DNA of 64,000 nucleotides from an uncultured Polaribacter sp. (GCF_947500975.1 NZ_CANMUE010000004.1:235360-299359), one strand, 5' to 3'; shown: positions 9,648-17,988, counted from the first letter of the stretch. Made by a program: numbers and translations. Notes: generated from the sequence alone by a model not told the origin.

Positions 9648-10471
9648 TAAAATTTAAAGAATTCTTAAATTATTCTTTTGAAATATCAGAAAAGATTCAC
9701 ATTGATGTAAAAACTATTTTGTTTTTAATCTTTATTTTATTGATAACGAACTCTTTGTTAAGGTTGGTAAGAAAAATTGTAAATAAAAGGTTAGGTGAAG
9801 ATGATAAAGGTAAGTTTAAAGCCATATTTTCTTTCTTAAAATATTTTGTATACATTTTTGTAATCATAATTGCTTTAGAATCCTCAGGAATACAAGTAGG
9901 TGTATTATTAGCGGGTTCAGCAGCATTATTGGTAGGTATTGGTTTGGGTTTGCAAACCTTGTTTCAAGATATAATTTCAGGTGTTTTTATTTTATTAGAT
10001 AAAACATTAACCGTAAATGATATTATAGAGGTTGAAGGAAAAGTTGGCAAGGTTCTTGAAATTAAATTAAGAACAACAAGAGCTATTACAATTGATGATA
10101 AAGTTTTAATAATACCCAATCATAAGTTTTTAACTCAAAGTTTGTTTAATTGGACACAAAATGGAGTGCAAACAACAGAAAGTGTAGAGGTAGGTGTGGC
10201 GTATGGCTCTGATGTAGAATTGGTAAAAAGTATTTTAATTGATGTTGCAAAAGAGCATTCAAAGATTTTAAAAACAAAAGAGCCCAAAGTTTTATTTACT
10301 GATTTTGCTGAAAGTTCTTTAAATTTTAAGTTATTATTTGTAATTAGTAATAGTTATGAGCACTTAACTATTAAAAGTGATTTACGTTTTGAAATTGATA
10401 AAAAATTTAGAGAAAATAATATTACAATCCCTTTTCCACAAAGAGATGTACACCTTATAAAAAAACAATAA
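9644..10471 (+). CDS. MscS family mechanosensitive channel
   Basis: A 275-residue small-conductance mechanosensitive channel protein. Three hydrophobic helices (about residues 22-45, 65-85 and 90-112) precede the cytoplasmic beta domain. The pore helix carries the glycine/alanine pattern AGSAALLVGIGLGLQTLFQD, which aligns with MscS TM3, followed by the Sm-like domain around DIIEVEGKVGKV. Such channels release solutes on hypo-osmotic shock. It overlaps the permease stop by 4 bp and lies 1 bp before the regulator gene, so the four genes form one operon. Confidence 0.92.
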   Translation: MIKFKEFLNYSFEISEKIHIDVKTILFLIFILLITNSLLRLVRKIVNKRLGEDDKGKFKAIFSFLKYFVYIFVIIIALESSGIQVGVLLAGSAALLVGIGLGLQTLFQDIISGVFILLDKTLTVNDIIEVEGKVGKVLEIKLRTTRAITIDDKVLIIPNHKFLTQSLFNWTQNGVQTTESVEVGVAYGSDVELVKSILIDVAKEHSKILKTKEPKVLFTDFAESSLNFKLLFVISNSYEHLTIKSDLRFEIDKKFRENNITIPFPQRDVHLIKKQ

Positions 10472-10472
10472 T

Positions 10473-11636
10473 ATGTCTAAGATATTAGTAATTGAAGATG
10501 AATCTGCTATTAGAAGAGTCTTAAAAAAAATTATTTCTGAAGAAAATGAAACATATCAAGTTGAAGAAGCTGAAGATGGTTTGTTAGGTATAGAAATGAT
10601 AAAAAATAATGATTATGATTTAGTGCTATGTGACATAAAAATGCCAAAAATGGATGGTGTTGAGGTGTTGGAAAAAGCTAAAAAAATAAAGCCAGAAGTG
10701 CCAATAGTAATGATTTCTGGCCATGGAGATTTAGATACAGCAGTAAACACAATGCGTTTAGGAGCTTTTGATTATATATCAAAACCACCAGATTTAAATA
10801 GATTATTAAATACTGTAAGAAACGCTTTAGATAAAAAAGTATTAATTGTAGAAAACAAGCGTTTAAAGAAAAAAGTTAGTAAAAATTACGAAATGATTGG
10901 AAATAGTGATGCTATTTCTCACATTAAAGAAATCATAGAAAAAGTTGCTGCTACAGATGCTAGAGTTTTAATTACTGGTCCTAACGGAACGGGAAAAGAA
11001 TTAGTTGCGCATTGGTTACACGAAAAATCAGATAGAGTAAAAGCACCAATGATTGAGGTAAACTGTGCTGCAATTCCATCAGAATTAATAGAAAGTGAAC
11101 TTTTTGGTCATGTAAAAGGTTCTTTTACAGGAGCGAATAAAGATAGGGCTGGAAAGTTTGAAGCTGCTAATGGCGGTACCATTTTTTTAGATGAAATTGG
11201 TGATATGAGCTTATCTGCTCAAGCAAAAGTTTTACGAGCTTTACAAGAAAGTAGAATCTCTAGAGTAGGTTCTGATAAAGACATTAAAGTTAATGTTAGA
11301 GTAGTTGCAGCAACAAATAAAAACTTACAAGAAGAAATTGCAGAAGGACGTTTTAGAGAAGATTTGTATCATCGATTAGCGGTAATTTTAATTAAAGTTC
11401 CGGCTTTAAATGATAGAAGAGAAGATATTCCTCTATTGGTAGATTTCTTTTCTAAAAAAATATCTGTAGAACAAGGAATGCCAAAAAAAGAATTTTCTAT
11501 AGAAGCTATAAAACTATTGCAAGAGTATAATTGGACCGGTAATATAAGAGAGTTAAGAAATGTTGTTGAACGTTTAATTATTTTAGGAGAAAAACAAGTT
11601 TCTAGTAAAGATGTACAATTATTTGCTAGTAAATAA
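10473..11636 (+). CDS. NtrC-type sigma-54 response regulator without DNA-binding domain
   Basis: A 387-residue protein with a receiver domain (residues 1-120; phospho-acceptor in LVLCDIKMPKMDG at about D54) and a sigma-54 AAA+ domain (about 140-370). Walker A is TGPNGTGKE, the sigma-54 loop is GSFTGA (GAFTGA in most relatives) and Walker B is GGTIFLDEIGD. The protein stops shortly after the AAA+ lid, so the Fis-type helix-turn-helix of NtrC is absent. Shortened forms of this kind activate sigma-54 promoters from solution or through partners. No histidine kinase gene is adjacent. It is the last gene of the ABC-MscS operon. Confidence 0.9.
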   Translation: MSKILVIEDESAIRRVLKKIISEENETYQVEEAEDGLLGIEMIKNNDYDLVLCDIKMPKMDGVEVLEKAKKIKPEVPIVMISGHGDLDTAVNTMRLGAFDYISKPPDLNRLLNTVRNALDKKVLIVENKRLKKKVSKNYEMIGNSDAISHIKEIIEKVAATDARVLITGPNGTGKELVAHWLHEKSDRVKAPMIEVNCAAIPSELIESELFGHVKGSFTGANKDRAGKFEAANGGTIFLDEIGDMSLSAQAKVLRALQESRISRVGSDKDIKVNVRVVAATNKNLQEEIAEGRFREDLYHRLAVILIKVPALNDRREDIPLLVDFFSKKISVEQGMPKKEFSIEAIKLLQEYNWTGNIRELRNVVERLIILGEKQVSSKDVQLFASK

Positions 11637-11741
11637 TTGTAAAGCTTAGCCAATTTTTTTTAGTTTTTTATTTTCTAAGCATCTCATAAGATTTGGCAGA
11701 CTTTATAAAAATATACTAATTTAGATAAATAGTAACACCTT

Positions 11742-11768
11742 TATTAATTATAGCCATTGTTGGGTGCC
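11742..11768 (+). repeat. attC-like half-site A (left boundary of cassette 1)
   Basis: The arm TATTAATTATAGCCATT is followed by GTTGGGTGCC, whose first seven bases fit the integron core GTTRRRY. The bases GTTGGGTGC are exactly complementary to GCACCCAAC at 12752..12760, the end of the same unit. The arm at 11742..11758 is an exact reverse complement of 13640..13656 in site C. I found no matching left arm upstream of this half-site. Confidence 0.55.
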
Positions 11769-11793
11769 ATTCCAAAAACATACTCCTCTTTAT

Positions 11794-12747
11794 ATGAATT
11801 CAAGACAAAAAGAAATCTTTAAAATAAGTACAGAGGAGAATACAAGGAAAAGAAATTGTATAATAGATGGTTGTAATAAAAAAGCTATTAATTCTCATTT
11901 ACTTCAAAGGAACGGAATCTTAAAAAACATCTCTAACAATGGACATTTAGTTGAACGGAAATTAAAAGATCCTTTTAAATGGGCTAAAAATGATGAGATA
12001 AGCGAGTTTAGAGAAATTGGATTAAAAAAAGCTTTTTCATTGCCTTTAATGTGCAGCAAACACGATAGCGAGATATTTAAACCTATTGAAACTCCTCCTT
12101 TAGATTTTGAAAACTATCATGCTCAGTTACTTCTTAGCTATAGAGTTACTTTAGCAGAAATAAGAAAAAAAGAAATTGTTGTTGATACTTATACTCGAAT
12201 AATTAACTCTGAAAAAATAACACTCCGAAATCCAGAGAATGATAAAGCCTTTCTGAGAGGAACAAAATATGGAATGAAAGATTTAACTCAATTCAAAAAA
12301 TTAATCGAAGCTGAAATAAAAACTCCAACAAATAGCTTTCATTTTGAATATTTTGAGTTTTCTAAATTTGAAACATATGCTTCTGCAATATTCAGTCCTC
12401 CTAAGACATTTACTTTTGGTTCGACAAACCCTGAGAAACCATATGAACAAGGATTTATACATGTAATTCCTTTGGAAGACGGTTTAAAGGTTATTGTTGG
12501 TTATCACAAACAATACGTAAATAGATATTTGAAAAAGTTTGTGAAAAAATGGAGAAAAACTAATAATGATAATTTGAGTGAACAATTATCACAAGTATTC
12601 TGTAGAAACATCGAAAATTGGGGAACTTCACCAAATATGTATAAATCAATGACTAAAGAAAATATTGAATTATTCAATAAATACTTTTACTTAAGTGAAA
12701 TACTTCCAGGTTTTATGATTCCGAAATTAAATTTATTTGAAAAATAA
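11794..12747 (+). CDS. Hypothetical protein with C4/SH/CxxHD zinc-finger-like N-terminus (cassette 1)
   Basis: I take ATG at 11794 as start (317 residues); a GTG ten codons upstream lies inside the repeat boundary and is less likely. The N-terminus has C22-x4-C27, then SH at 34-35, and later CSKHD at 87-91. This spacing suggests a treble-clef or HNH-like zinc site, but no nuclease motif can be asserted. The remainder is mixed alpha/beta with no signal peptide or membrane helix. I do not recognise the family with confidence. It is the only gene between attC-like sites A and B, so it looks like a mobile cassette gene. Confidence 0.75.
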   Translation: MNSRQKEIFKISTEENTRKRNCIIDGCNKKAINSHLLQRNGILKNISNNGHLVERKLKDPFKWAKNDEISEFREIGLKKAFSLPLMCSKHDSEIFKPIETPPLDFENYHAQLLLSYRVTLAEIRKKEIVVDTYTRIINSEKITLRNPENDKAFLRGTKYGMKDLTQFKKLIEAEIKTPTNSFHFEYFEFSKFETYASAIFSPPKTFTFGSTNPEKPYEQGFIHVIPLEDGLKVIVGYHKQYVNRYLKKFVKKWRKTNNDNLSEQLSQVFCRNIENWGTSPNMYKSMTKENIELFNKYFYLSEILPGFMIPKLNLFEK

Positions 12748-12751
12748 AACA

Positions 12752-12886
12752 GCACCCAACAACGCATAACGTTAATTTGGGCTTTGTTATAAACTTAAAG
12801 TTCGTTACTTTTAGTAAAAATTCAAGTTAGTTTGATAATTGATTTTTCTAAACCCCAAACTAACGTTATGCAAACCGTTAGCAATA
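12752..12886 (+). repeat. attC-like site B between the two cassettes
   Basis: GCACCCAAC (12752..12760) fits the RYYYAAC core and is complementary to the start of cassette 1. It is followed by a left arm (12764..12781) that pairs 17/18 with 12854..12871, separated by about 72 nt. After the right arm comes AAACC and then GTTAGCAATA (12877..12886), the start of cassette 2. The layout, imperfect hairpin plus core boxes with a gene on each side, is that of integron attC sites, although the loop is long. Confidence 0.55.
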
Positions 12887-12893
12887 ATAAAAA

Positions 12894-13622
12894 ATGAAAA
12901 AACGAATTAAAATAATAATATTTGAAATTCTAATTATTGGAGTTTTAAGTGCTTTTTCATTTTCAAAAACCATAAGTAAAAGGAACGATAAAATCCTGTC
13001 TCATATTGTAGATTTAAATAAGCAAGACTTAAGACTATTCTGGAAAACAGAAAATGGTGATATTATCAACAACTTCATAAACCTAAAAGAATATTTAAGT
13101 TCAAAATCTGAAAAATTAGTTTTTGCTATGAATGGAGGAATGTATCAAAAAGATTTTTCTCCTCAAGGACTTTATATAGAAAATGGAATTATAAGATCTA
13201 AAACAAATAATACGGTTAAAGGGTATGGAAATTTCTATCTACAACCGAACGGAGTATTCTACATCACAAACGACAATAAAGGTTTCGTTTGTAAAACAAC
13301 GGATTTTAAAAATACGAATATTAAATATGCAACCCAATCTGGTCCGCTTCTATTAATCGAGGGTAAAATACATTCAAAATTCAGAGATGCTTCCAAAAAT
13401 TTAAATATCAGAAACGGAGTTGGGGTTTTGCCCAACGGAAGGTTATTATTTGCAATGTCTAAAGAGAAAATAAATTTCTATGATTTTGCTAAATATTTTA
13501 AGTCATTTGGATGCAAGAATGCTCTTTATTTAGATGGTTTTGTCTCTAAAACTTATTTGCCTGAAAAAGATTGGATTCAGACAAGTGGTAACTTTGGAGT
13601 TATAATTGGAGAAGTACAATAG
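12894..13622 (+). CDS. Phosphodiester glycosidase family protein (NAGPA/DUF2233) (cassette 2)
   Basis: A 242-residue protein with an N-terminal hydrophobic segment (about residues 7-25), so it is exported or anchored to the membrane. The body matches the NAGPA/DUF2233 phosphodiester glycosidase family: AMNGGMYQ and SPQGLYIENG near residues 78-100, QSGPLLLIEGKIH near 145, NGVGVLPNGRLLFAMS near 175, and the terminal LYLDGFVSKTY. These conserved glycine/aspartate motifs form the active-site region that cleaves sugar phosphodiester bonds. It is the only gene in cassette 2, between attC-like sites B and C. Confidence 0.85.
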   Translation: MKKRIKIIIFEILIIGVLSAFSFSKTISKRNDKILSHIVDLNKQDLRLFWKTENGDIINNFINLKEYLSSKSEKLVFAMNGGMYQKDFSPQGLYIENGIIRSKTNNTVKGYGNFYLQPNGVFYITNDNKGFVCKTTDFKNTNIKYATQSGPLLLIEGKIHSKFRDASKNLNIRNGVGVLPNGRLLFAMSKEKINFYDFAKYFKSFGCKNALYLDGFVSKTYLPEKDWIQTSGNFGVIIGEVQ

Positions 13623-13629
13623 AAAATAC

Positions 13630-13829
13630 TATTGCTGACAATGGCTATAATTAATACGGGTTTTTGTGTTTAATCCAAAGTTTAGAGTATTTTTATAATG
13701 TCCGCCAAATCTTTTGATTTGGCTTTTAAAATGAAAAATTAAAACAAAATAAAAAGTTTTGGCTAAGTGCTTAATCGAAAAGCCTCCGCTTCTCTAATCC
13801 CGCACTAATCATAGCCTAACCGTTACTTG
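13630..13829 (+). repeat. attC-like site C (right boundary of cassette 2)
   Basis: TATTGCTGAC (13630..13639) complements the cassette 2 start GTTAGCAATA at 9 of 10 positions. The left arm GGCTATAATTAATACGGG (13643..13660) pairs 15/18 with CCCGCACTAATCATAGCC (13799..13816), followed by TAACC and GTTACTTG (13822..13829). The roughly 140-nt loop contains a smaller hairpin (CCAAATC/GATTTGG near 13710). This accounts for most of the gene-free stretch 13623-13957; beyond 13830 I see only AT-rich sequence. Confidence 0.55.
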
Positions 13830-13957
13830 TTTTTCGTGATTGGCTATTTTTTTATGTTTTTTAGGTTCGAGTATTTTCAATTTTATTTTTAATAATTTAC
13901 AACAACCGTTATTTTGAACAATTTGAATTTATACTTTAAATTATTTAACCAAAAAAG

Positions 13958-15145
13958 TTATAGCTTTATTTGTTTTTTTAAGTCCATAATCAAATCATCG
14001 TCAACACCCAAATAACGTCTACTTCCTAAATATCTATTTTTATTCATTTCATCATAATTAGGTTGAGTTTCATCCATAGAACTTAAATGTACATTGCCAG
14101 AGGCATGAATAAATTCATGTTTGTTGTTTCCTAACCAAATACCTACGTGTACAACTCTTTGTTTTTTATTTGAAGTCGCTTTTGTTCCGAAGAACAGTAA
14201 ATCGCCTTTTTGTAAATCTTTAAAGTTTAAGTTCTTGTCAACAATTTTTCCAGCATTTATTTGTTGCGATGCATCTCTTGGGATTATAAATCCATTTAGT
14301 AAATACACCATTTTTGTAAACCCACTACAATCCATTCCTTTCGTAGAAGTTCCTCCCCATAAATAAGGAAAACCATCCATTTTTTTTGCAACATTTTCTA
14401 TATTGTTTTGTGTTGCGTTTAAATTAGTAAGCCAAGATTCAAATAATGTAGCTTCGTTTCTTTTTATAAAGCCTTTTCTAGCATCAGGATATTCAACTTC
14501 TATAAAATCTTTATGTAAAGCTATATATTTTAATATTCCTCCGGAAGTAATGTCAGAAACTATTTGAGATTTTTCATCCATTCTAGCATAAATATATCCA
14601 AAATTTTTGGTGAATATTATTTTCTTTTTATGATTCCAAGTATCAAAATCTTCTTTGTTCATTCGTGTAATTCCACCTTTATCAACCCAAGAAATATAAT
14701 TATCAGGAGTTTGAACTCTATAAAAATCACCTTTTTTATCTAATACTTTTAGAGGCATTCCCAATAGACCTTGCGTACCTAATTCGGCAGAGTGTTTTGG
14801 CTTAGAACGTATGTTTATAACAGAGTTTCTTGCAATAGCATATTTTAGATTACCAACAGCAGAATCTGGTAAAATACGAACTTTATTTGTAAATGCTAAC
14901 TTTCTGTTTTTTAAACTATCTAATAGAATATCAAAAGCTTTTTCAGAAGTAGTTTCCCCTTCTAAAATAAGCTGATTGTCAGTCAATTCAAAATTAATAT
15001 CAAATAATTCAACACGTTTGTCTGGTGCAAAAATTGTTTTAATTGTGGAGTGAATATTTTCTAATTCAGAAATCGTTTTTGTGTCTTTTTTACAAGACAT
15101 AAAAATCATTAATAATATGAAAGTAATTGATTTTAAATATTTCAT
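13958..15145 (-). CDS. SH3-domain NlpC/P60 (C40) peptidase, lipoprotein
   Basis: A 395-residue lipoprotein: the signal sequence ends in IFMSCKKD, with the lipidated cysteine at about residue 18. An SH3-like domain lies around residues 105-230 (SVINIRSKPKHSAELG, then YRVQTPDNYISWVDKGG). The C-terminal C40 peptidase domain carries the catalytic cysteine in GTSTKGMDCSGFTKMVY near residue 273 and the histidine in RVVHVGIWLG near 333, with HEFIHASG after it. Such enzymes cut peptide cross-bridges of peptidoglycan in the periplasm. The gene is divergent from the kynureninase gene, with the kyn promoter in the gap. Confidence 0.92.
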   Translation of the reverse strand: MKYLKSITFILLMIFMSCKKDTKTISELENIHSTIKTIFAPDKRVELFDINFELTDNQLILEGETTSEKAFDILLDSLKNRKLAFTNKVRILPDSAVGNLKYAIARNSVINIRSKPKHSAELGTQGLLGMPLKVLDKKGDFYRVQTPDNYISWVDKGGITRMNKEDFDTWNHKKKIIFTKNFGYIYARMDEKSQIVSDITSGGILKYIALHKDFIEVEYPDARKGFIKRNEATLFESWLTNLNATQNNIENVAKKMDGFPYLWGGTSTKGMDCSGFTKMVYLLNGFIIPRDASQQINAGKIVDKNLNFKDLQKGDLLFFGTKATSNKKQRVVHVGIWLGNNKHEFIHASGNVHLSSMDETQPNYDEMNKNRYLGSRRYLGVDDDLIMDLKKQIKL

Positions 15146-15191
15146 TAAAGAATAATTTTAGCTAAAATACAAAAAATCAAAACTCAAAAAA

Positions 15192-15222
15192 TTGAAATCT
15201 AAAAATGATTGTTTTATATTTG
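15192..15222 (+). promoter_or_regulatory. Promoter of the kynureninase cluster
   Basis: TTG at 15192..15194 and TATATTTG at 15215..15222 are separated by 20 bp, a near-ideal Bacteroidota housekeeping promoter. Transcription would start at about 15228, 18 bp before the kynU ATG. This rules out the upstream in-frame TTG at 15192 as a translation start. Confidence 0.7.
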
Positions 15223-15237
15223 ATAACAATCATTTTT
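15201..15237. promoter_or_regulatory. 13-bp-arm palindrome enclosing the kynU -7 element (candidate operator)
   Basis: AAAAATGATTGTT (15201..15213) and AACAATCATTTTT (15225..15237) are perfect reverse complements. The 11-bp spacer holds the whole -7 element TATATTTG. A dimeric regulator bound here would cover the promoter. Because the predicted transcription start falls inside the right arm, a DNA operator is more likely than an RNA hairpin. The regulator is unknown. Confidence 0.6.
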
Positions 15238-15245
15238 TTATTTTA

Positions 15246-16505
15246 ATGGAATACCAAAATACCTTAGAGTTTGCAAAACAATTAGATAAACAAGACGGTT
15301 TATCTCATTTAAGAAAACGGTTTCATATACCAAAAGATAAAAACGGAAAAGATTGGTTGTATTTTACAGGAAATTCTTTGGGTTTGCAGCCAAAATCTAC
15401 AAAAGAGTATATCAATCAAGAATTAGAAGATTGGGCAAATTTAGGCGTAGAAGGGCATTTTGAAGCTAAGAATCCGTGGTTAAATTATCATGAATTCTTA
15501 ACTGATAAAATGGCAAAAGTTGTGGGTGCAAAACCGATTGAAGTTGTGGTAATGAATACACTTACAACCAATTTACACCTATTAATGGTTTCTTTTTACA
15601 GGCCAACAAAAGCAAAATATAAAATTGTAATTGAAAGTGATGCGTTTCCTTCGGACAGATATGCTGTGCAATCACAATTAAAATTTCATGGTTTTTCTGA
15701 GGATGATATTATTGAATGGAAACCTAAAAAGGGTGAAGTTTTATTAAATATTGATGATTTAGAAGAAATTATTTCAACCCAAGGCGATGAAATTGCGATG
15801 CTATTAATCGGCGGAGTAAATTATTACACGGGTCAGTTTTTAGATCTTAAAAAAATTGCAGAAATTGGACACTCAAAAGGTTGTATTGTTGGAATTGATT
15901 TGGCGCATGGAGCCGGAAATATCCAACCCAATTTACACGATTCTAATATCGATTTTGCAGCTTGGTGTACTTATAAATATTTAAATTCTGGTCCAGGAAG
16001 TTTAGCAGGGGTATTCGTGCACGAAAAACATGCTAATAATAAAGAACTGCCACGTTTTTCTGGTTGGTGGAATCATAATAAAAAAACACGTTTTAATATG
16101 CGTCAACCCTTTGATGTGATGGAAGGAGCAGAAGGTTGGCAGTTAAGTAATCCGCCAATATTATCAATGGCAGCAATAAAAGCTTCTTTAGATTTATTTG
16201 ATGAAGTTGGCATGGAGCCTTTAAGAGAAAAATCAGAAAAACTAACAGGCTATTTTGAGTTTTTAATTAATGAAATTAATTCTGATGACATTAAAATTAT
16301 TACACCAACAAACCCAAAAGAAAGAGGTTGTCAATTATCTATTCAAGTAAAAAATGCTGATAAAAGTTTACATCAAAAACTAACAGAAAATAATATTATT
16401 ACAGATTGGCGAGAACCAGATGTAATTAGATGTGCACCAACGCCAATGTATAATTCTTTTGAAGATGTATATCAAATGGTTTCAATTTTAAAAGAATTAC
16501 TATAA
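15246..16505 (+). CDS. kynU: Kynureninase
   Basis: PLP-dependent hydrolase that splits kynurenine or 3-hydroxykynurenine into (hydroxy)anthranilate and alanine. I start at ATG 15246 (MEYQNTLEFAKQL, 419 residues), just after the promoter. Recognisable segments are the N-terminal FTGNSLGLQPKST, the PLP phosphate/ring region VVMNTLTTNLHLLM, GIDLAHGAGN with the cofactor aspartate, and the PLP lysine in CTYKYLNSGPG near residue 244. It is directly followed (start one base after the stop) by kynurenine 3-monooxygenase. Confidence 0.96.
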   Translation: MEYQNTLEFAKQLDKQDGLSHLRKRFHIPKDKNGKDWLYFTGNSLGLQPKSTKEYINQELEDWANLGVEGHFEAKNPWLNYHEFLTDKMAKVVGAKPIEVVVMNTLTTNLHLLMVSFYRPTKAKYKIVIESDAFPSDRYAVQSQLKFHGFSEDDIIEWKPKKGEVLLNIDDLEEIISTQGDEIAMLLIGGVNYYTGQFLDLKKIAEIGHSKGCIVGIDLAHGAGNIQPNLHDSNIDFAAWCTYKYLNSGPGSLAGVFVHEKHANNKELPRFSGWWNHNKKTRFNMRQPFDVMEGAEGWQLSNPPILSMAAIKASLDLFDEVGMEPLREKSEKLTGYFEFLINEINSDDIKIITPTNPKERGCQLSIQVKNADKSLHQKLTENNIITDWREPDVIRCAPTPMYNSFEDVYQMVSILKELL

Positions 16506-17915
16506 ATGAATAAACAAGATAAAATACTAATTATTGGTGCAGGTTTATGTGGTAGTTTACTAGCTTTAAGACTTGCGCAAAGAGGTTATAAAGTTGAGGT
16601 ATATGAAAGCAGACCTGATTTACGAAAAGTAGATATTTCTGCAGGAAGAAGTATCAATTTAGCGTTGTCAGATAGAGGTTTTAAAGCTTTGCGTTTGTGT
16701 GGGGTAGAAGAAAAAGCAAAAGAAATTTGTATTCCAATGTTTGGAAGATTAATACATGATAGACAGGGAAACACATTTGCGTCTAATTATTCAGGAAGAG
16801 AAAATGAATATATCAATTCAATTTCAAGAGGAGATTTAAATGGAGTTTTACTAACAGAAGCAGAAAAACACCAAAATGTAAATATCCATTTTAATAAGAA
16901 GTGTAAAAAAGTTGATATAGAAAATTCAATTGTACATTTTAAAGATTATAAAACGAAAGAAGAATTTACACTAAAATCTGATGTGATTTTTGGGACAGAC
17001 GGAGCCGGTTCTTCACTTAGAAAAAGTTATTATTTAGAGCGTAAATTCTTGTTTAGCTATTCTCAAAATTATTTAAATCATGGTTATAAAGAATTAGAAA
17101 TTCCTGCGGGTAAAACAGGGAATCATCAAATAAGTAAACAGCATTTACATATTTGGCCTAGAGGCGATTTTATGTTAATTGCATTACCAAATTTAGATGG
17201 CAGTTTTACCGTTACACTATTTTTAAGTTATAATGAAGGCGAATTTAATTTTGAAAACTTAACATCTGAAGAAAAAATTACAACCTTTTTTGAGCAAGAA
17301 TTTCCAGATGCTTTGGCATTGATACCCAATATAAAAGAGGAGTTTTTAAAAAACCCAACCGGTGCTTTAGGAACCGTAAAATGCTCGCCTTGGAGTTATC
17401 AAAATAAAACTTTGTTGATGGGAGATTCAGCACATGCAATTGTGCCATTTTATGGTCAAGGAATGAATGCTTCTTTTGAGGATGTTGTTGTTTTTGATGA
17501 AATTTTGAATCAAAATTTAAGTAATTGGGAAGAAGTTTTTAAAGCTTACCAAAAAGTTAGAAAGCAGGATACAGACGCAATTGCAGATTTGGCAATCGAT
17601 AATTTTCATGAGATGAAAAATCATGTTTCAAATCCGCTTTTTAAAGAAAAAAGAAAGCTAGAAATGGAATTAGAAAAAACGTTTCCAACGCAATATTCTT
17701 CTAAATACTCTTTGGTTACTTTTAATGAAAATATTGGCTATAATGAAGCAATGAAAAGAGGTAGGGCACAAGATAAAGCTTTGTTAAATTTAATTGCAGA
17801 TGATGAAGTTCATACGCATTTAGATATGAGAAAAGATGAGTTAGAGGTAATATTAAGTAAAGTAAAAGAAGAAACAGCACAAATATTAAACGAAGATAAA
17901 ATAGCAGGTTTATAA
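16506..17915 (+). CDS. kmo: Kynurenine 3-monooxygenase
   Basis: FAD/NADPH flavoprotein that hydroxylates kynurenine to 3-hydroxykynurenine. The N-terminal Rossmann motif is IIGAGLCGSLLALRLAQRG (about residues 9-27), followed by the KMO signature GRSINLALSDRG near 50. The second FAD motif is LLMGDSAHAIVPFYGQGMNA near 305. The C-terminal roughly 80 residues have the helical character of the KMO membrane-association region. At 469 residues it is full length. It abuts kynU, so the two are co-transcribed. Confidence 0.95.
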   Translation: MNKQDKILIIGAGLCGSLLALRLAQRGYKVEVYESRPDLRKVDISAGRSINLALSDRGFKALRLCGVEEKAKEICIPMFGRLIHDRQGNTFASNYSGRENEYINSISRGDLNGVLLTEAEKHQNVNIHFNKKCKKVDIENSIVHFKDYKTKEEFTLKSDVIFGTDGAGSSLRKSYYLERKFLFSYSQNYLNHGYKELEIPAGKTGNHQISKQHLHIWPRGDFMLIALPNLDGSFTVTLFLSYNEGEFNFENLTSEEKITTFFEQEFPDALALIPNIKEEFLKNPTGALGTVKCSPWSYQNKTLLMGDSAHAIVPFYGQGMNASFEDVVVFDEILNQNLSNWEEVFKAYQKVRKQDTDAIADLAIDNFHEMKNHVSNPLFKEKRKLEMELEKTFPTQYSSKYSLVTFNENIGYNEAMKRGRAQDKALLNLIADDEVHTHLDMRKDELEVILSKVKEETAQILNEDKIAGL

Positions 17916-17988
17916 AGCTAAATTTATAGTTGTGCGTAATTAGATGCAACCAAAATGAAAATTGAGTATCTAAAATAAAAACGAAATT

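Noticed and set aside
11644..11689. GCTTAG/CTAAGC repeat after the NtrC-type gene as terminator
   Set aside because: The stem is only 6 bp with a loop of about 25 nt, and the T runs lie inside the loop rather than after the stem.
13830..13957. Possible third cassette after site C
   Set aside because: No gene and no second site follow before the opposite-strand NlpC/P60 gene.
15192..15245. Upstream TTG as start of kynureninase
   Set aside because: The TTG is the -33 promoter element and the region precedes the predicted transcription start; family length fits ATG 15246.
17929..17940. GTTGTGCGTAAT before the small lipoprotein gene looks like a cassette start
   Set aside because: No complementary ACGCACAAC-type end or hairpin follows the gene; the next gene starts 7 bp after its stop, so there is no room for a site.
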